DNA of 64,000 bases from Diphasiastrum complanatum (GCA_029204225.1 CM055099.1:59058982-59122981); one strand, 5' to 3'; numbered from the stretch's first letter, positions 33,562 through 45,925 are shown. The notes: generated by a model not told the origin, from the letters alone. A program made the numbers and translations.

Positions 33562-34777
33562 GAACCAGCACCTCAAAATATACAACAACCCTCATGGTAT
33601 GTCAAACCACAACTTTTCAAAGTAAATGCATGAAAAAACAATTAGCATATTCTGAGGTACATAGGAAGGCTTTATTTTGAGGTCCATTTCTCTAGTTAAT
33701 CCAAGGTCTATATCTATTATTACTCCAAGGTCAATTCTGAAGTGCCCCAAATTTAGAAAAAGTTTAGGGCTGAATGGAGTGATATACTGGCTCCATTTTG
33801 TCCTAATATGGGACTCCATCCAAGGCCAAGAGTCTTTTCACCACTTCTTATGAAGTTGGCAAACAAGATTTTTGTTGTTGTAGTTGATTAAGAATCAAAA
33901 AAATTAAAGTTAGATCTTGTGCACTTAGATTAAGTACAATAGACTAAAAACAATATTTAAATATCAAAACATTAAAAAACTATTTCAAAAATATATTTAT
34001 AACATCAATAGTTTATGCAAAATTATTGTCGTATATACTGAAATAATAATGCATATGTATAAAGAGTCTAAAATCTAAGTAGATCCAACTATCTCATAGA
34101 CTTAAGTCGCACTCTAGCAGCCTCTCATTGTTGTTTGAATCTTTATGGGTACTCTCGAAACTCGTTCTTGGCATGCTTCCAATCTTCTTTATGTACGTGA
34201 GCCTGTCTAGCTCTTCCAGCTCTCACCACATCTTGGATTTCCGATTTGCGGTGGCTCATCTCTCATGCGACGTAGCATGTTCTTGGAATCGAAGTGTAAA
34301 CGGAGAAAGGGGGGACTAGGGTTGGAAACTTAGTGTGCTATTCTCAATTCCATATTACTTGTTGGATTCATCTTGTTTGTGCCAATTCTGAAAATATGTT
34401 ATTAAAAACAACCACATGCATGAGTTGCCTCGTGCGAGTAATGACATGAGCACCATGGCATTCTCAATTATATGTTTCTCTGCATTTATGTCATATAGTA
34501 TGACAACAATAGCAAGTGGAGGGGGGGGGGGGTGGACCAAGAAAAAAAAAACATCTTGAATGGGAGTAGTGGAGAAAATCGAAAAAGCGATGGGAGGAGT
34601 TGGATTAAGGGGAGAGAAATTTGTGGGAATCGCCTCATAAGAAGGACTATGTTGCCATGGACTCCCAAAATAGAAAAGAAAATCTAGAGTAGTGGGTTCA
34701 AAAAACAAGGTATGAGGAGTGAATGGAGTGCTAGAAAAACTAGGAGTGCCATGTGTGTTGCCTTTTGAGTAAGGGTC
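33562..34777. other. Unassigned DNA
   Basis: AT-rich to about 34080, then mixed sequence with a 13-base G run near 34520. No gene is supported. Confidence 0.4.
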
Positions 34778-35224
34778 TTGGAGACAGATTCTACATTCTA
34801 GAATCTGTTAACTAGTTCTTTGCTTCATTTACTTCTTGTTTACAGCTTAAACAGCTTGGTGTTCTGCCTGTTAGCAAAGACTGTGGGCATGTAGTAGTGT
34901 TTATCTTGCTTATCACAATGCCCGGATCAGGCAAAAAGATTCTCGAATTTGTAGTATGGTTCAACCTGTCACGGATACTCAGATTTCGAACACTCTTGAC
35001 TTCAACAAGAAAACTAATTTCTACAAGCATTCAAGAACCAAGAAGCTCCATCTTCTTGATTCTTGAATTTTCCAAGAAACTCAAGAAACCAAAACGTAAA
35101 TAAATTTGCAAGATCTATACCACATTATTGGCTACAAATCTCTTGGATGCTTGCAACCTACACTAATCCACCAAAACAGAAAATCTAATCCACGACTAGA
35201 AACAAGAAACAAGAATTACTCTAG
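34778..35224. repeat. Long dispersed repeat P, copy 1
   Basis: Shares nearly its whole length with 41376-42011, from TTGGAGACAGATTCTAC to AAGAATTACTCTAG, with scattered substitutions. Copy 2 has about 190 extra bases after CACTCTTGA. Copy 2 is the leader of gypsy G just inside its PBS. Copy 1 lacks an adjacent PBS. Confidence 0.8.
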
Positions 35225-36214
35225 CTAGCATTTTGAAAGTCCAAGAATCAAGAAACATTCATTTCTTGATTCTTGGACATCCCAAGAACATCAAGAACTA
35301 GAATGTCAAGAATATGCAAGTTTTACACCACATTTCTAGCCTCTATAGTTTACTTGAATGCTGAAACCTACTTTAATCACAAACATAAATGAAATAGCAA
35401 GAAATCTAGTCCTCCCTAAGATCCACAACCACACACAAAGGAGATGGAGGGGCAAGATCATTAATGCATCACTCAAGAAACAAGAATGATCAAGGAGCTC
35501 AAGAATGCATCAAAACTCATTGAAGATAGTCTCATTTCAGCATGGAGTAGATACATTTACAAAAGCTTCCCTTCTACAAAGGGGAAGTCTCTTAAATAAG
35601 CAAGAGAGCTCCTTAGGTGGCATCCTAGAGGCATTTCCACATTACACAAATTACAAGTGGAATTATGCTCTCCACTAGATGTCACCATCAAAAGGTGGCT
35701 CACTCTACTTTTCTAAGAGGGGCCTACTTGCATTTATTACTTTGTGTAGAAATACTAGTTCCTACATGGTCATTCCATCTTTCGGGATTCACCATGAGGC
35801 TTACACAGTTTCTACTTGACAATATTAACTAGTATTCTTCAGCTCTCAGTATTCGTTCATCTCGTCTTCTCATAGACCTCCTTGATCTAAGGTGAGAGGT
35901 GCTTGTGGGTAGCTTTGGCCGAGTATCTTGGGGATTCGTCAGAATCAGCTAACATCATCCCACCCCTAATGTGTTGCAGGACCCACTACAGCTCATATTG
36001 AATGATATTGCTTCGCTTTGTGTTGGCGTCTTTGATCAGCAGCACTTGGAAAAGCGTAGATCCTCATTCGCTTGCATAAAACCAAGTGCTTATTTTTGCC
36101 AGTCTTCATAAAAATCTAATATTCGCAATTTGTCACAATTTAACCAAAATGTCCTATTACCTTATGGTTAACATCTTCAAAATTGGAGAGCTCTCAGCAG
36201 CTTCATAACTCTGC
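35225..36214. other. Unassigned DNA with internal partial repeat
   Basis: 35250-35400 is a degenerate second version of the end of repeat P (TTCTTGATTCTTGGACATCCCAAGAAC, LTR-like wording). Nothing coding is seen after that. Confidence 0.4.
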
Positions 36215-37330
36215 ATGCTTGAGTGTCTCCCTCGTGTCTCTTTTTCTTCTTTTGGTCACTTGTATCTGCCATGGGCGGTTTCACTTTTGGTTTCTTGGCA
36301 GGTATTAGTGCTCTGGGAGGTCATGCCAGATATTCATCAATTGTGTCGGCACTCCTTGTGTCCTCCATTTTGCTTATGGGTGCTTCCACAGTTCTTCGCT
36401 CTGTCGAAGTCTCAGTCTTGCCGACACTCTTTTTCTTGATGAGAAGAGAAGAATCCTTGATTGGTAGGTTGTACAAGCCTTGGGTTAACAGTCTTCAAGG
36501 GAACGGACTCATTAGCAAATGGATGGTAGAAACAAATTTGGATGGATGGGTTGGATAGGGGCTTGGTGGAAGGATGAAGGAATTGATAGTTCTACAGTTG
36601 CAGCTTGGACCCGTGCAATGTCGAGCTTTGACCGCTACTTGTTCACTTTGTCATGCAGGCTCATTGTTGTCTTTATCTTTTCTGTAGCTCTTTCTTTTGA
36701 TCCATTACTTTTGGATCTCTTCAGGCTTCATAGGAGGGGATTCAACTATCATTGCTCCAGAGAGCTTCTTTTAATCAAGATCGATCTGACTCAACTGTTG
36801 CTTAAGTTTCGTCCTTTCTTTCTCAACTTCTTTGCTTTATTTCTTTTTGTTGCTTTGCCTGCTTTTTTAGGTCTTTTTTTTTTTCTGGCTAATCAACCAG
36901 TGTAGATTAGTAGTTAGTCTTCGCAAGACATTTGCAATGATCTCTGAGCCGCTTCGACGAAACTATCAAGGTCTGAAAAGACTGGGAATTTCTCAGATAA
37001 CGAGATGATGGGAAACAGAGAAATGGAAGGAAGGGTGGTGGCAGTGGTGACAACGCTAGATGGTGTGGACGATAGGCATGAGAATGGATGTAGATTTTGT
37101 GGCAAGAGGGCTGGTTGAAGAAGGAGACTGATTTTCCAATGCTTGTACTTCCATCTTCAGAAGGATCTTCGTCATGACTAGGGTACTTCTTCTGATTGAG
37201 TTGCTTTGGATTGCTCATCTGTCTTCTTAGCCTTGTCATTGTCATCTTTGATTTCGTGACCTTTGCTGTCGATCTTGCTGATGGTGTTGCTGGCAATGTG
37301 GCTGCTCCAGTGGATGCCTACAAATCCACT
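36215..37330 (-). pseudogene. Possible remains of a coiled-coil region in gypsy G
   Basis: On the minus strand, broken frames give Lys/Glu-rich stretches (KSKMTMTRLRRQMS at about 37230, ETLKQQLSQIDLD near 36790) in the order and style of the region downstream of pol in gypsy B. No pol is readable between this and the gag at 38.0-39.5 kb, so if the two belong to one element a large deletion has removed pol. The assignment is weak. Confidence 0.25.
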
Positions 37331-38003
37331 CTCTCTCTCTCCCCCCCCCCCTTAAATCTATTGGTGGGGATGTTTTTACTAGCAATCTACATGCTCAAGG
37401 TCGGCGGATCATCGTTTGGAACATGCAGTTGAAACACATTGAACATGCAACTGGACTGAAGATTGAACAAATTTTAACTAAATTTGTTTCATTCTTGTCG
37501 TAGTTGACTCAAAGATGAATATGACGATGAGATGCAGGAATCAACTCTAAAGTGACATGGATTTCGCAAATTTGCAATATGCTCAAAAATCCTAAACTTT
37601 GTATAAGAAGGTGATCTGAAGATTGATAGATAAATGACAAGTTATTCTTGAGATACGCTACATGACGTCTCTTGTTCAATGGCTATCCTTAATGAACTAA
37701 AAACAAATCTAGACAAAGAGATGCAATTAGAAGAAATTATCAAATAAAAAAGAAATAACAAAAATAAATAAACAAGAAAGATACCATCTTACAGAGAGTG
37801 AAAACTATAGAGCACTTGTCAAACAAAAAGTCATTCATCAACATTGACACGTCACCTAGATAGTTGCAATTTTCATTGGGAGGTAGAGCAAAAAACTTTG
37901 ACATGTCCTTGTCAAAAACAAGGCGGGATTGGTAACACTAAATCTGCCATCAATGATAGCAGATGTTGTAAGATATAGCTTGAAATGCATGAAGGAGAAA
38001 ATA
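37331..38003. other. Unassigned DNA
   Basis: A CT/C run at 37329-37351, then AT-rich sequence with no supported feature. Confidence 0.4.
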
Positions 38004-38394
38004 CTATTTCCGTAGTACTCCTCTGTGCAGAAGATTCATTAAAATGAATTTTGATATAGACTTCCTATCGACTATTGGGGAGATCAAAAGATCAGATCCA
38101 TGTAAGGCCTTGGAAATCGTTTCAGCATGTAGTAGACATATAGAATTGAGGTTGCAGAAAGGTAGAAAAACTGTGAATTCCCTGGTGAGGTTTCTCTTGG
38201 ATGGAAGTGGTAGCAGATGACGGAATATTGGTTTCCTTGTCTTTCGGCAAGAACTCATTTCATCATTGACTTCTCTGGCCATTATTGAGTTGGGTAACTC
38301 ATGGTAATGTAGAAGTTGGCAAGCAACTTCCCGAATGAGCAGCAAATTGTGCGGGTTGTTACTATAATGCTCGTGGTGTGTTATCGTTGGGATC

Positions 38395-39480
38395 CTATCC
38401 GAATTTGTATCTGACACGGCGGGTAGGTAGGATCTTACTTGGTTGCTTTGGACAATTTTTGAAGTTGTGTTTTCTAACACAGTCGGGACACTCGGCATGG
38501 TACTGGGTCTTGACTGGACAATCAACCATGAAATGGCTAGTTTCACCACAGATGAAACATCTACTATTCATTGGCCCTTGCATAATGGCATAGCTATCTT
38601 GTATGGCTAGTGGTTCTGGATTTTCTGAGGGGTATTCATGATAAAGCAAGAAATGTCCATAGTGTGACGGTTGTTCTTCATATCGTTGGATGGCATGTGC
38701 TTGGATATGCTGATATGAAGAGTAAGCATCAGTAGGATGAGTAGCTTGACAGTGTGGGCACCAGATGGGTTTTTGTCTATTAGATACCTGGGCAGTGTGT
38801 GGTTGACGAGGCATACTACGTTGGATAGACTTCAGAGTAGTTTGAAACTCATTGGTGAGTTTTTCCATCTGTAGTTGATGTTGCTAATTAAGCAACTCCA
38901 GTTGTGATTTCCAAAGCTGATGTTGGGTATCCTCAATTGGCTTCGACTCATGGACAGGAGCACGGGGTGCTTTTCTTTCCTTGGATTCGTCAACATCTGA
39001 TCCTTCATCTTCCTCCCGGATGGCATCAGACATAGCTAACTTGAGGCTCGTATATTCATCATTGGATTTAAGCTCGCGTGTAATCCATCTTGGAAGTCCG
39101 ACTAAGAACTAGATGATGAGCAATTGTTCGGTGGTCTGTTCTTGTACTTGACTTTTGAGGTGTTTGAAACGTTCAATATAGTCCTTTTGTCAAATTGATA
39201 TTACTCAATTTGACAAAAGGACTCTCTTTCAAACGAAAGGGTTTGAAACGTTTGATAAATAACTCTTTTAATAGGGACCAATCAGTCTTATCTTCGCGAT
39301 CGAGGTTAAAAAACCAGTCACGAGCTTTAGCGATCATGGTCATAAAAAACAGTTGGATCATAGCGTCGAGATGTTTCGCCACGCATTCTCAAAGATTTAC
39401 AAGAATTTTGGAGGATCCGAACTACCGTCAAACTTTGGTAGATCCAATTTTGGGGTTCTTTTCTCATGATGAGCACCGTG
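38395..39480 (-). pseudogene. Gypsy G gag
   Basis: From right to left on the minus strand: KLDLPKFDGSSDP (39440), then AKARDWFFNLDREDKTDW and LLKELFIKRFK (39382-39270), the core of the retrotransposon gag domain. The frame is interrupted at a 19-bp perfect inverted repeat (39180-39223) and resumes as IERFKHLKSQVQEQT and LVGLPRWITRELK. An acidic linker (AIREEDEGSDVDE) follows. A nucleocapsid has WCPHCQATHP and a classical CX2CX4HX4C knuckle (CFICGETSHFMVDC) near 38530. Stops at the repeat and in the linker mean it is not functional. This is the only gypsy gag in the window. Confidence 0.82.
39180..39223. repeat. Perfect 19-bp inverted repeat with 6-base loop
   Basis: AGTCCTTTTGTCAAATTGA (39180-39198) and its exact complement (39205-39223), loop TATTAC. 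It lies inside the gag coding region and coincides with the frame break. Confidence 0.95.
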
Positions 39481-39599
39481 GATAGCAATAACGCCATTAA
39501 GGTGGTTCTGGCCTGTGAGGGTTCCGCCTCATAAAATGGGCTCTTGCCCGTGAAGACTCAGCTCTATCAGGTTCACGACTGTCAAATGGGTTTGTAGAC

Positions 39600-40700
39600 G
39601 GCTCGTGTATATGGGACCACATTCGAAAAATTAACGATCGGTCGAGAAAGTAGGAAGGGTCGAAAAAAGTGTGAAGAGTTGAAAGAAATTAACAAAGGTT
39701 CGAAAAGTTAATGAAGGGCCGAAATTTTTTTTTGTATCCAGTCGAGATGGAATGACTTCAGTCAATTGAGATTGATGTATGAGACTCGGTCGAAAATTGA
39801 TAAAGGGGAGTTCGGTCGAGAAGATAACGAGGGTGGAAGGCTCGGGCAGGGGTGCCAATGGGTGGACTTGGACGAAGCTGTAAGTAGAGGGACTCGGTCT
39901 AAGTTAGTAAGTAGATGACTCGGTCGAATTTGTAAGTAGATGACTCAGTTGAAGTTGGAGGTGTGGGTGAGTCAATCAATAATGGAGGAAAGTGTGTCGA
40001 ATTTTTATTTTCTTTTGGGTTTGGAGGGCCACGTTTGTGTAGTGAAATAGAGGGCCAAGGTTATGGTAAGAATGGAGGGATTAAAATGTGTTTGGTTAGG
40101 GCCTCGTTTTTAAGGATTAGGTTAAGTCTTTTTTGTGATGGCAGGTCGTGTTTGTGGGTGCGTGTAGGGCTCTCTTCGAGGTTGTGGTTCGAATGGAGAT
40201 CGTGGTGATGGCCCATTGGTGGCTTTGTTGCGTGGAGGGCTGTATTCGAGATTGTGGCTCGTTTTGGAGATCCCAAATGATGTTGATGTGCAGGTCTTTT
40301 CATATTGTTTGTAGTTTTCCAATCGTTTGTAGTTGCTAGATCGTTTGCAGGTGTTCTACAGGAGTTAAAGGCCGGAACTACAATGAATGCTCTGGTCAGT
40401 TCAAACTGGAATGGACAGTGAGGACAGTGCAGTTAGTGAATATCAGAGATTGTGAAATTGTTAGGCTCGGTCCAGATTGCATTGAAGAAGACTCGATCCA
40501 GAACGATGTGTAATGCAGCATTCTATCGGCTCAGTCCAGAACGTATTGAAGAAGGCTCGGTCCAGAATCATGTGTAAGAGGACTCGGTCCAGAGCTCTTT
40601 GATTATGTCTCGGTCCGAGAACGTGTTCAAGAGGGCATTCGGCTCAGTCCAGAGCTGTTTGAAGATGTCTCGGTCGAGATTGGGTGAAGGTATTCGTGAT
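39600..40700. repeat. Dispersed CTCGGTC(C/G)AGA repeats in gypsy G leader
   Basis: Between gag and the PBS the plus strand repeats GACTCGGTCGAA / GGCTCGGTCCAGAACG at least fifteen times in two clusters (39600-39960 and 40460-40690), in places with a 25-30 bp period (GTAAGTAGATGACTCGGTCG). On the element's own strand this is a repeat-rich leader. Confidence 0.7.
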
Positions 40701-40959
40701 TGTTGGACGTCTAGATGTTGATTTCCACATGTTAGTTGTATGGAAGGAGTGGCGTGCGATCGTGTGCAGGCCTCATGTGTAGGGGGTGGGCAGGTCTTGC
40801 TGGCCGTGGGTTTGCAGATCTGAAGCGCTAACTGTGTACATTTAGTTGGTGTTGTTACTAAAAGTTAACAGCTCTGTTGAGTGTGAAGTATATTGCAGGA
40901 GTGCTTGGTTTACAGGGCATTTGGAGAGCATTTTCAGGTCGGTTAGGTGCCCAACAGGT

Positions 40960-41265
40960 TTAGTGTGCTTGCAAGTCGATATAGGTCGTGTTTCCAGGCT
41001 TCGTTTTGCAGGCTTCCTTTTGCAGGTCGTGTTTGGAGGCTTCGTTTTGCAGTTTGAGACTAAAGCAAGTCTCATTGCAAATGGATTGGCAAGCAATGCA
41101 TTTGCGCTTGCAGTTGTTGTGTCTTGTAGGTTGGTTTGCAGGTTCAGGTGCAAGCAATTTGGTTTTCAGATAGATTTGCAAGCAGGTTGTTTTGTTTTGC
41201 TTGCAGTTGCTGTTATTTGCAGGTTGTTTTGCAGGTAGTGTAGTTTGTTTGCAAGGTAGATTGCA
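40960..41265. repeat. Dispersed TTTTGCAGG repeats in gypsy G leader
   Basis: A second repeat type, TTTTGCAGGTxGTxTT and relatives such as GCTTGCAGTTG, occurs about a dozen times. The apparent Cys/Leu/Val-rich reading frames here are translations of it. Confidence 0.65.
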
Positions 41266-41375
41266 GCTGAGAACTGTTCTAGAGATGGAGAACGTTTGTT
41301 ATGGATCTGTTCAAGAACACTGTTGCAGCAGGTATGGGTTTATGAGGTGTGAAGTTCAAACAGCAACGGCACCAA

Positions 41376-42011
41376 TTGGAGACAGATTCTACACTCTAGA
41401 ATCTGTTAACTAGTTCTTTGCTTCGTTTACTTCTTGTTTACAACTTAAACACCTTGGTGTTCTGCCTGTCAGCAGAGACTGTGGACATGTAGTAGTGTTT
41501 ATCTTGCTTATTACAATGCCCGGATCAGGCAGAAAGATTTTCGGGGTTGTAGTATGGTTCAACCTGTCACGGATACTCAGATTTCGAACACTCTTGAACT
41601 CATGAGATCACTTGCAATCATTCTACCATGCAAGCACACCAAAATGCCCAAAAACAGCTCTTCTTAAAACACGGTTGGGCATTACTATGGCACTTAAAAA
41701 CAGAATGCTAGAACGGATCATTGCAAAACGAAAACTAAACTATTTGCAAGACCACAAAACTTAGACTAGCATGCCACATTCCTCATAAAAAACAAGAAAA
41801 CTAATTTCTACAAGCAGTTAAGAACCAAGAAGCTCCATCTTCTTGATTCTTGAATTTTTCAAGAAACTCAAGAAACCAAAACGTAAATGAATTTGCAAGA
41901 TCTATACCACATTATTGGCTACAAATCTCTTGGATGCTTGCAACCTACAATAATCCACCAAAACAGAAAATCTAATCGACAACTAGAAACAAGAAATAAG
42001 AATTACTCTAG
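41376..42011. repeat. Long dispersed repeat P, copy 2
   Basis: Counterpart of 34778-35224, with about 190 additional bases at 41602-41790. It ends six bases before the PBS of gypsy G, so it is the first part of that element's leader. Confidence 0.8.
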
Positions 42012-42016
42012 TGTAG

Positions 42017-42035
42017 CTCCCCAGCAATGGTGCCA
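42017..42035 (-). promoter_or_regulatory. Gypsy G primer-binding site (tRNA-Asp type)
   Basis: The minus strand reads TGGCACCATTGCTGGGGAG, a two- or three-base variant of the tRNA-Asp PBS known from Tat/Athila-type plant gypsy elements. Four bases separate it from the LTR end. Confidence 0.75.
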
Positions 42036-42039
42036 AAAT

Positions 42040-42253
42040 TGTAGTGGGTATTTCCTATCCACCTTCAACCCTAAATCCAAGCACACAAGTATCAAGGAGA
42101 TGAAGAGGGTTAGGGAGTTGTCACACAGAGATTTGTTCCCATGAGAGCGATAACATAGTTCATAATCAAGCAAATGCATATGATCCACATCTAACAATAT
42201 AAGCATTAACATTACGATCCATTAACAGTACTCAACAATCATGATAGATCTTA

Positions 42254-42341
<88 letters not shown>

Positions 42342-42837
42342 TAGAATAATGATCAATCCCAATAAGCATCAAATCCAACAATTAGCAAATCCAAAGGAAA
42401 CATGAGAGATAGAGGAGGAAAGAAGAAGAGCAAGGACATTCCATATCCATTCCATAAGAGGGCCAACCTGCTTGTATTGAAATGAAGAGAGCAGTGTACA
42501 AATGACTCGAAACTAACACTTTAAATAGTGGATTTTAGAGCTTTGGCCTCAAATCCTATTGGCCAATTTTCACCCTTAATATTTGAAATTGAAAAATTGG
42601 AAAAAATCAATTCGAAAATTGGGGGAAACCCTTTTTATTCACTAACTTGACTATTAGGCTTATGACATTAAAAGTCCCACAAAAAGGCCTAAAGTCCGCC
42701 TAAAGTCCTTTTATTAACTTCTAACTAATCAATTAACTATGTGATCATCGAGTTGGACTTACACACACAAGGTGCCAAATCTCTCTCACTTATTGACTAT
42801 GGTTAGGGTTGTCTCGATATACGCAAACCCTCTGACA
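42040..42837 (-). repeat. Gypsy G 5' LTR
   Basis: TGTAGTGGG at 42040 to CTCTGACA at 42837, about 798 bp. The outer ~100 bp match the gypsy B 3' LTR at 18640-18741. A (CT)n(CA)n microsatellite sits inside. Confidence 0.7.
42258..42336. repeat. Compound microsatellite (CT)n(CA)n
   Basis: About 26 CT units followed directly by about 13 CA units, within the gypsy G LTR. Confidence 0.97.
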
Positions 42838-42944
42838 AATACCATAACAAGACATCTCTACTTTGTTAATCTTGTACCATTTGCAGTGTTAGGTCTTCAT
42901 GGGAGTTTCTGCCAGGGTCTCTTCATGATGCTGCTGCATCCTCT

Positions 42945-43060
42945 GCTTCGTTGTGCTTGAGAACTCAACAGTTCCTTGATGTCGTGGTTAGTTCTCTTGC
43001 AATACTTGTAGAAGAGCTTGGCCTTTGGATTTTATTGTTGTCGATCGTGCTATTGTTGCT
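42945..43060 (-). pseudogene. Copia nucleocapsid remnant
   Basis: Minus strand NPKAKLFYKYCKRTNHDIKELL, a degenerate zinc knuckle matching the remnant at 31300-31390 base for base over most of 80 bp. No other domain is attached. Confidence 0.55.
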
Positions 43061-44214
43061 GGTTTGAATCAGTCTGCTTAGCTTTGGTCTTCTTGTCCTT
43101 CAAATTTTTCTTCTTCTAGGACTGTTGCTTAGTCGAATAGAGGACGACTATATTCGTATTCAATGTCGATAAGCTTTTCCTTCTATTATAACCATATTGA
43201 AAGAACGACTTGGATTAATTTGGCAATTATCATCTTCGACTCATCAACAACATATAAAAATTGACTTACAAGGTTTCTTGTCAACATTGGCTGTTGATTT
43301 TGAAGAAGATATGTCAGTTGACTATGATAAAAAAACAAAAAAAAAAGTCCTCCACTTCATCAACTGAATACGAGAGTATTCAGAATATGTCAACTTTTGA
43401 ATTGAGAGGCATCGTGAAATTCAAAAAAACAATGATTTTGGCCTAAAAATATGTACTTTGAAAAACACTAAAAAAAATTACTCTCTTTCAAGTAAAAGTT
43501 CCAAAACAAATTTTCATTTACTTTTAGTACATTAGTGCTTATCAACGTGTTTCAATATCTAGTGTAAGCTTTGTTTTGCCCTAAATGAGCTATTGGCCTT
43601 AAAAATAAGGCAGGTTAGACACGATATCTATATTTTTTTATACATACACAATAAATCAGAATAAGCAAGAGGTGCAAAAATTAGATTTCAAGCCAGAACT
43701 CAATTGTATCAGGTTATCTAACTCCTTAGAATCAAATATCAAGAGAAAGTAAGAGTAATTCAACAAGATAGAGAGATTGTTTCATCTGTAATAAACATAG
43801 TAGGATCACAACACTTGTGACGCACAACTACGATAAATCATTATTGGTCATAGAATTTTTTTTTTTCGTGATCTGATCGTTGTATTACAATAGTTTAAGT
43901 ATAGATTCTAAATTTTGATTTACATGCATTGTTATTGTCGAATGACCTCTTATATTTTTTCCTTTCTGTATTTGATATTCTTGATCCAGTGATTGATGTA
44001 GAATATCTGATTTGAAGATAGCACGATTGTATTTTCTTCAATCTCTTCATAATTGTCCAAGATACCTATATAGATATTCTACTAATCAGACGAATGATCC
44101 AAGTAATTGTCTAAATTTTAGTAGTTCGATTCGATCTTTATAGTATTTCATTGTTTTTCTTTGTTTGAGGAATAAGCTTAGTTTCAAGCTCACATCCCGC
44201 TGCACTATGGAGCC
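43061..44214. other. Unassigned DNA
   Basis: AT-rich with an A run and a T run. It may contain decayed copia LTR, but no ends are recognisable. Confidence 0.4.
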
Positions 44215-44480
44215 TATTCCCAATATCAAATTGGGCAGGTGATATTGACACAAGAAAATCCATTGTTCAAATTTGTCTTCTTGCTCAATGATGGTCCGAT
44301 ATCCTAGAACAGCAAACCTCCATTGCAATGTCCTCGACAAAATCTGAGTACATTGCAGCTTCACAAGCTCCTACCAAAGAGACAGTCTGGTTGACGAATT
44401 TGTTGTTTGACATTAGTCTTAGACGAAATGCTCCAACAATTATTCAGTGTGATAATCAAAGTGCTAGTGCATTGTCGTTC
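44215..44480 (+). pseudogene. Copia RNase H fragment
   Basis: Readable in two frames: FVFLLNDGPIS, then SIAMSSTKSEYIAASQ, KETVWLTNLLFDI and IIQCDNQSASAL. The conserved Glu (KSEY) and Asp (CDNQS) are present. The reading is cut at ALS by the left end of copia F at about 44496. Confidence 0.75.
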
Positions 44481-44495
44481 GATTTTAGATTTTTT

Positions 44496-45925
44496 TTAGT
44501 TGGTTTCATTTGGCAATTTGGAGGCCAAAATTAGATTTCAACTTAGACATTTATTTCTTTATGTCAATAAGATCTAAGAATAGTGTCTGTAGAAAAGAGT
44601 TGAGCATTAAGGATGTTGAACTAGTGCAAGTTGTTCTTAATGGCTTGTTGGATGATCATGCTCACCTAGTACAAAGCTTTTCTATTCAAAAGACATTGCC
44701 AAGTATGGAGGACTTGCAAGAGGTCTTGGTGGCTGAAGAGTTTAGGCTCCAAGCAAGAGGAGGATCTACTTCTACATCTCATGGAGGAGAGGACAACGTG
44801 ACCGTTACAAACTTGATTGATGTGTTATTTTTAACCATGGTATTTGACGACAAATGAGCAAGTTTATGAGCTTTATTCAATGACAAAGTCACACAGGTTG
44901 TCTTATTCTAGATAAGCTCAAGATCCAAGATGTCTTTTCATTTAGTACATTTGGATGTGCATTGTATTAGTGCTTTGAGTAATGGTGGAGCAAATATGTA
45001 TGTGACTTGCATTGATGACTTTAGTAGATATTGTTGGATCTACATTCTAAAGCATAAGAATGAAGTCCTTGAAGTTTTTATCAAGTTCAAAAGTGCTATG
45101 GAGAGTCAATTCAACATGAAGATCAAGTGCCTGAAGCTAGCAAATGGAGATGAAGACCTATCAACAAAGGCACATGGGATCAAGAGGAGGCTTTCAAACT
45201 CAAAGGCTACATGGAGTGAAAGAGATGAAGAGAAATCTTTGTGAAAGAGCTAAAGCCATGGGAGTAAGCGCAAATTTTTCTAAGTCTTTTTGGGATGAAG
45301 CTTTGATGTGTGCTAACTTTGTTTGCAATAGGTGGTCAAATGAAGACTTGGATGGTAAGCGTCCATTTGAGGTCATTTTGGTAAGAAGCCAAGCATGGAG
45401 TGCTTGAAGATCTTTGGTAGTACTTGCTATGTCAACTCATCTTCTAGATCCTTGAAGGGGATCTTTGTTGGCTATAGTGAAGTAAGGGAAGCTTACATAG
45501 TTGATGAGAAGGGTAAGCAAGTTGAAGATACATGTTTTGGTACATTTTCTTGTGTAGATGATGGTATCCAAATGGATGGATGTCATTACTAGATTTGTAA
45601 ATGAGGTCTTGGCCTTCATGTACTAATTTCATGTGGATATATATGTAAAATTGATGTAAGAAATAGTGAAGTATGCAATATGGACACTATTATCTATATC
45701 AATTATGAATGTTTCTATTTTGAGCATTACAAGACCATGGAGAGGAGTTCTATTCTTAGGATGGAGATCATTTTAAATATGGATCAAAGTAGTGTAGTAA
45801 AACAAGTTGAAGAGGGAGTGTGAAAATTGTCAACTAGTTTAGTTGGTTTCATTTGGCAATTTGGAGGCCAAAATTAGATTTCAACTTAAAAGTTTTATTT
45901 ATTTTATGTCAATAAGACCTAGTGT
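44496..45925 (+). mobile_element. Copia F: short, heavily deleted element
   Basis: Matching fragments at 44496-44586 and 45838-45925 (TTTAGTTGGTTTCATTTGGC...) are the remains of two LTRs. The second begins TGTGAAAATTGTCAAC at 45819 after the polypurine tract GAAGAGGGAG, exactly as in C and E. The interior (about 1.2 kb) holds a gag piece (44570-44800, VELVQVVLNGLLDDHAHL) and an integrase piece (44930-45240, FIDDFSRYCW-like). It also has a stretch around 45240-45410 (AMGVSANFSKSFWDEAL) and a fragment before RT (EKGKQVED). RT and RNase H are missing. All pieces lie in shifted frames. It is closest to E. Confidence 0.8.

Larger units (their letters stand above)
36215..42837 (-). mobile_element. 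Ty3/gypsy retrotransposon G (pol deleted or not readable)
   Basis: Minus-strand element: 5' LTR 42040-42837, tRNA-Asp-type PBS at 42017-42035, a leader of about 2.5 kb containing repeat P and two minisatellite-like arrays, then gag (39480-38395). Pol is not recognised and the 3' LTR is not found, so the left limit is arbitrary. LTR start and PBS type tie it to the Tat/Athila side of plant gypsy elements, like gypsy B. Confidence 0.65.

Noticed and set aside
36223-36905. Plus-strand frames rich in Leu/Phe that look membrane-like
   Set aside because: They lie opposite Lys/Glu-rich coiled-coil-like sequence on the minus strand; antisense of Lys/Glu codons gives Leu/Phe, so they are shadows.
40842-41413. 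Overlapping Cys/Leu/Val-rich and Asn/Lys-rich frames on both strands
   Set aside because: They are translations of the TTTTGCAGG repeats in the gypsy G leader.
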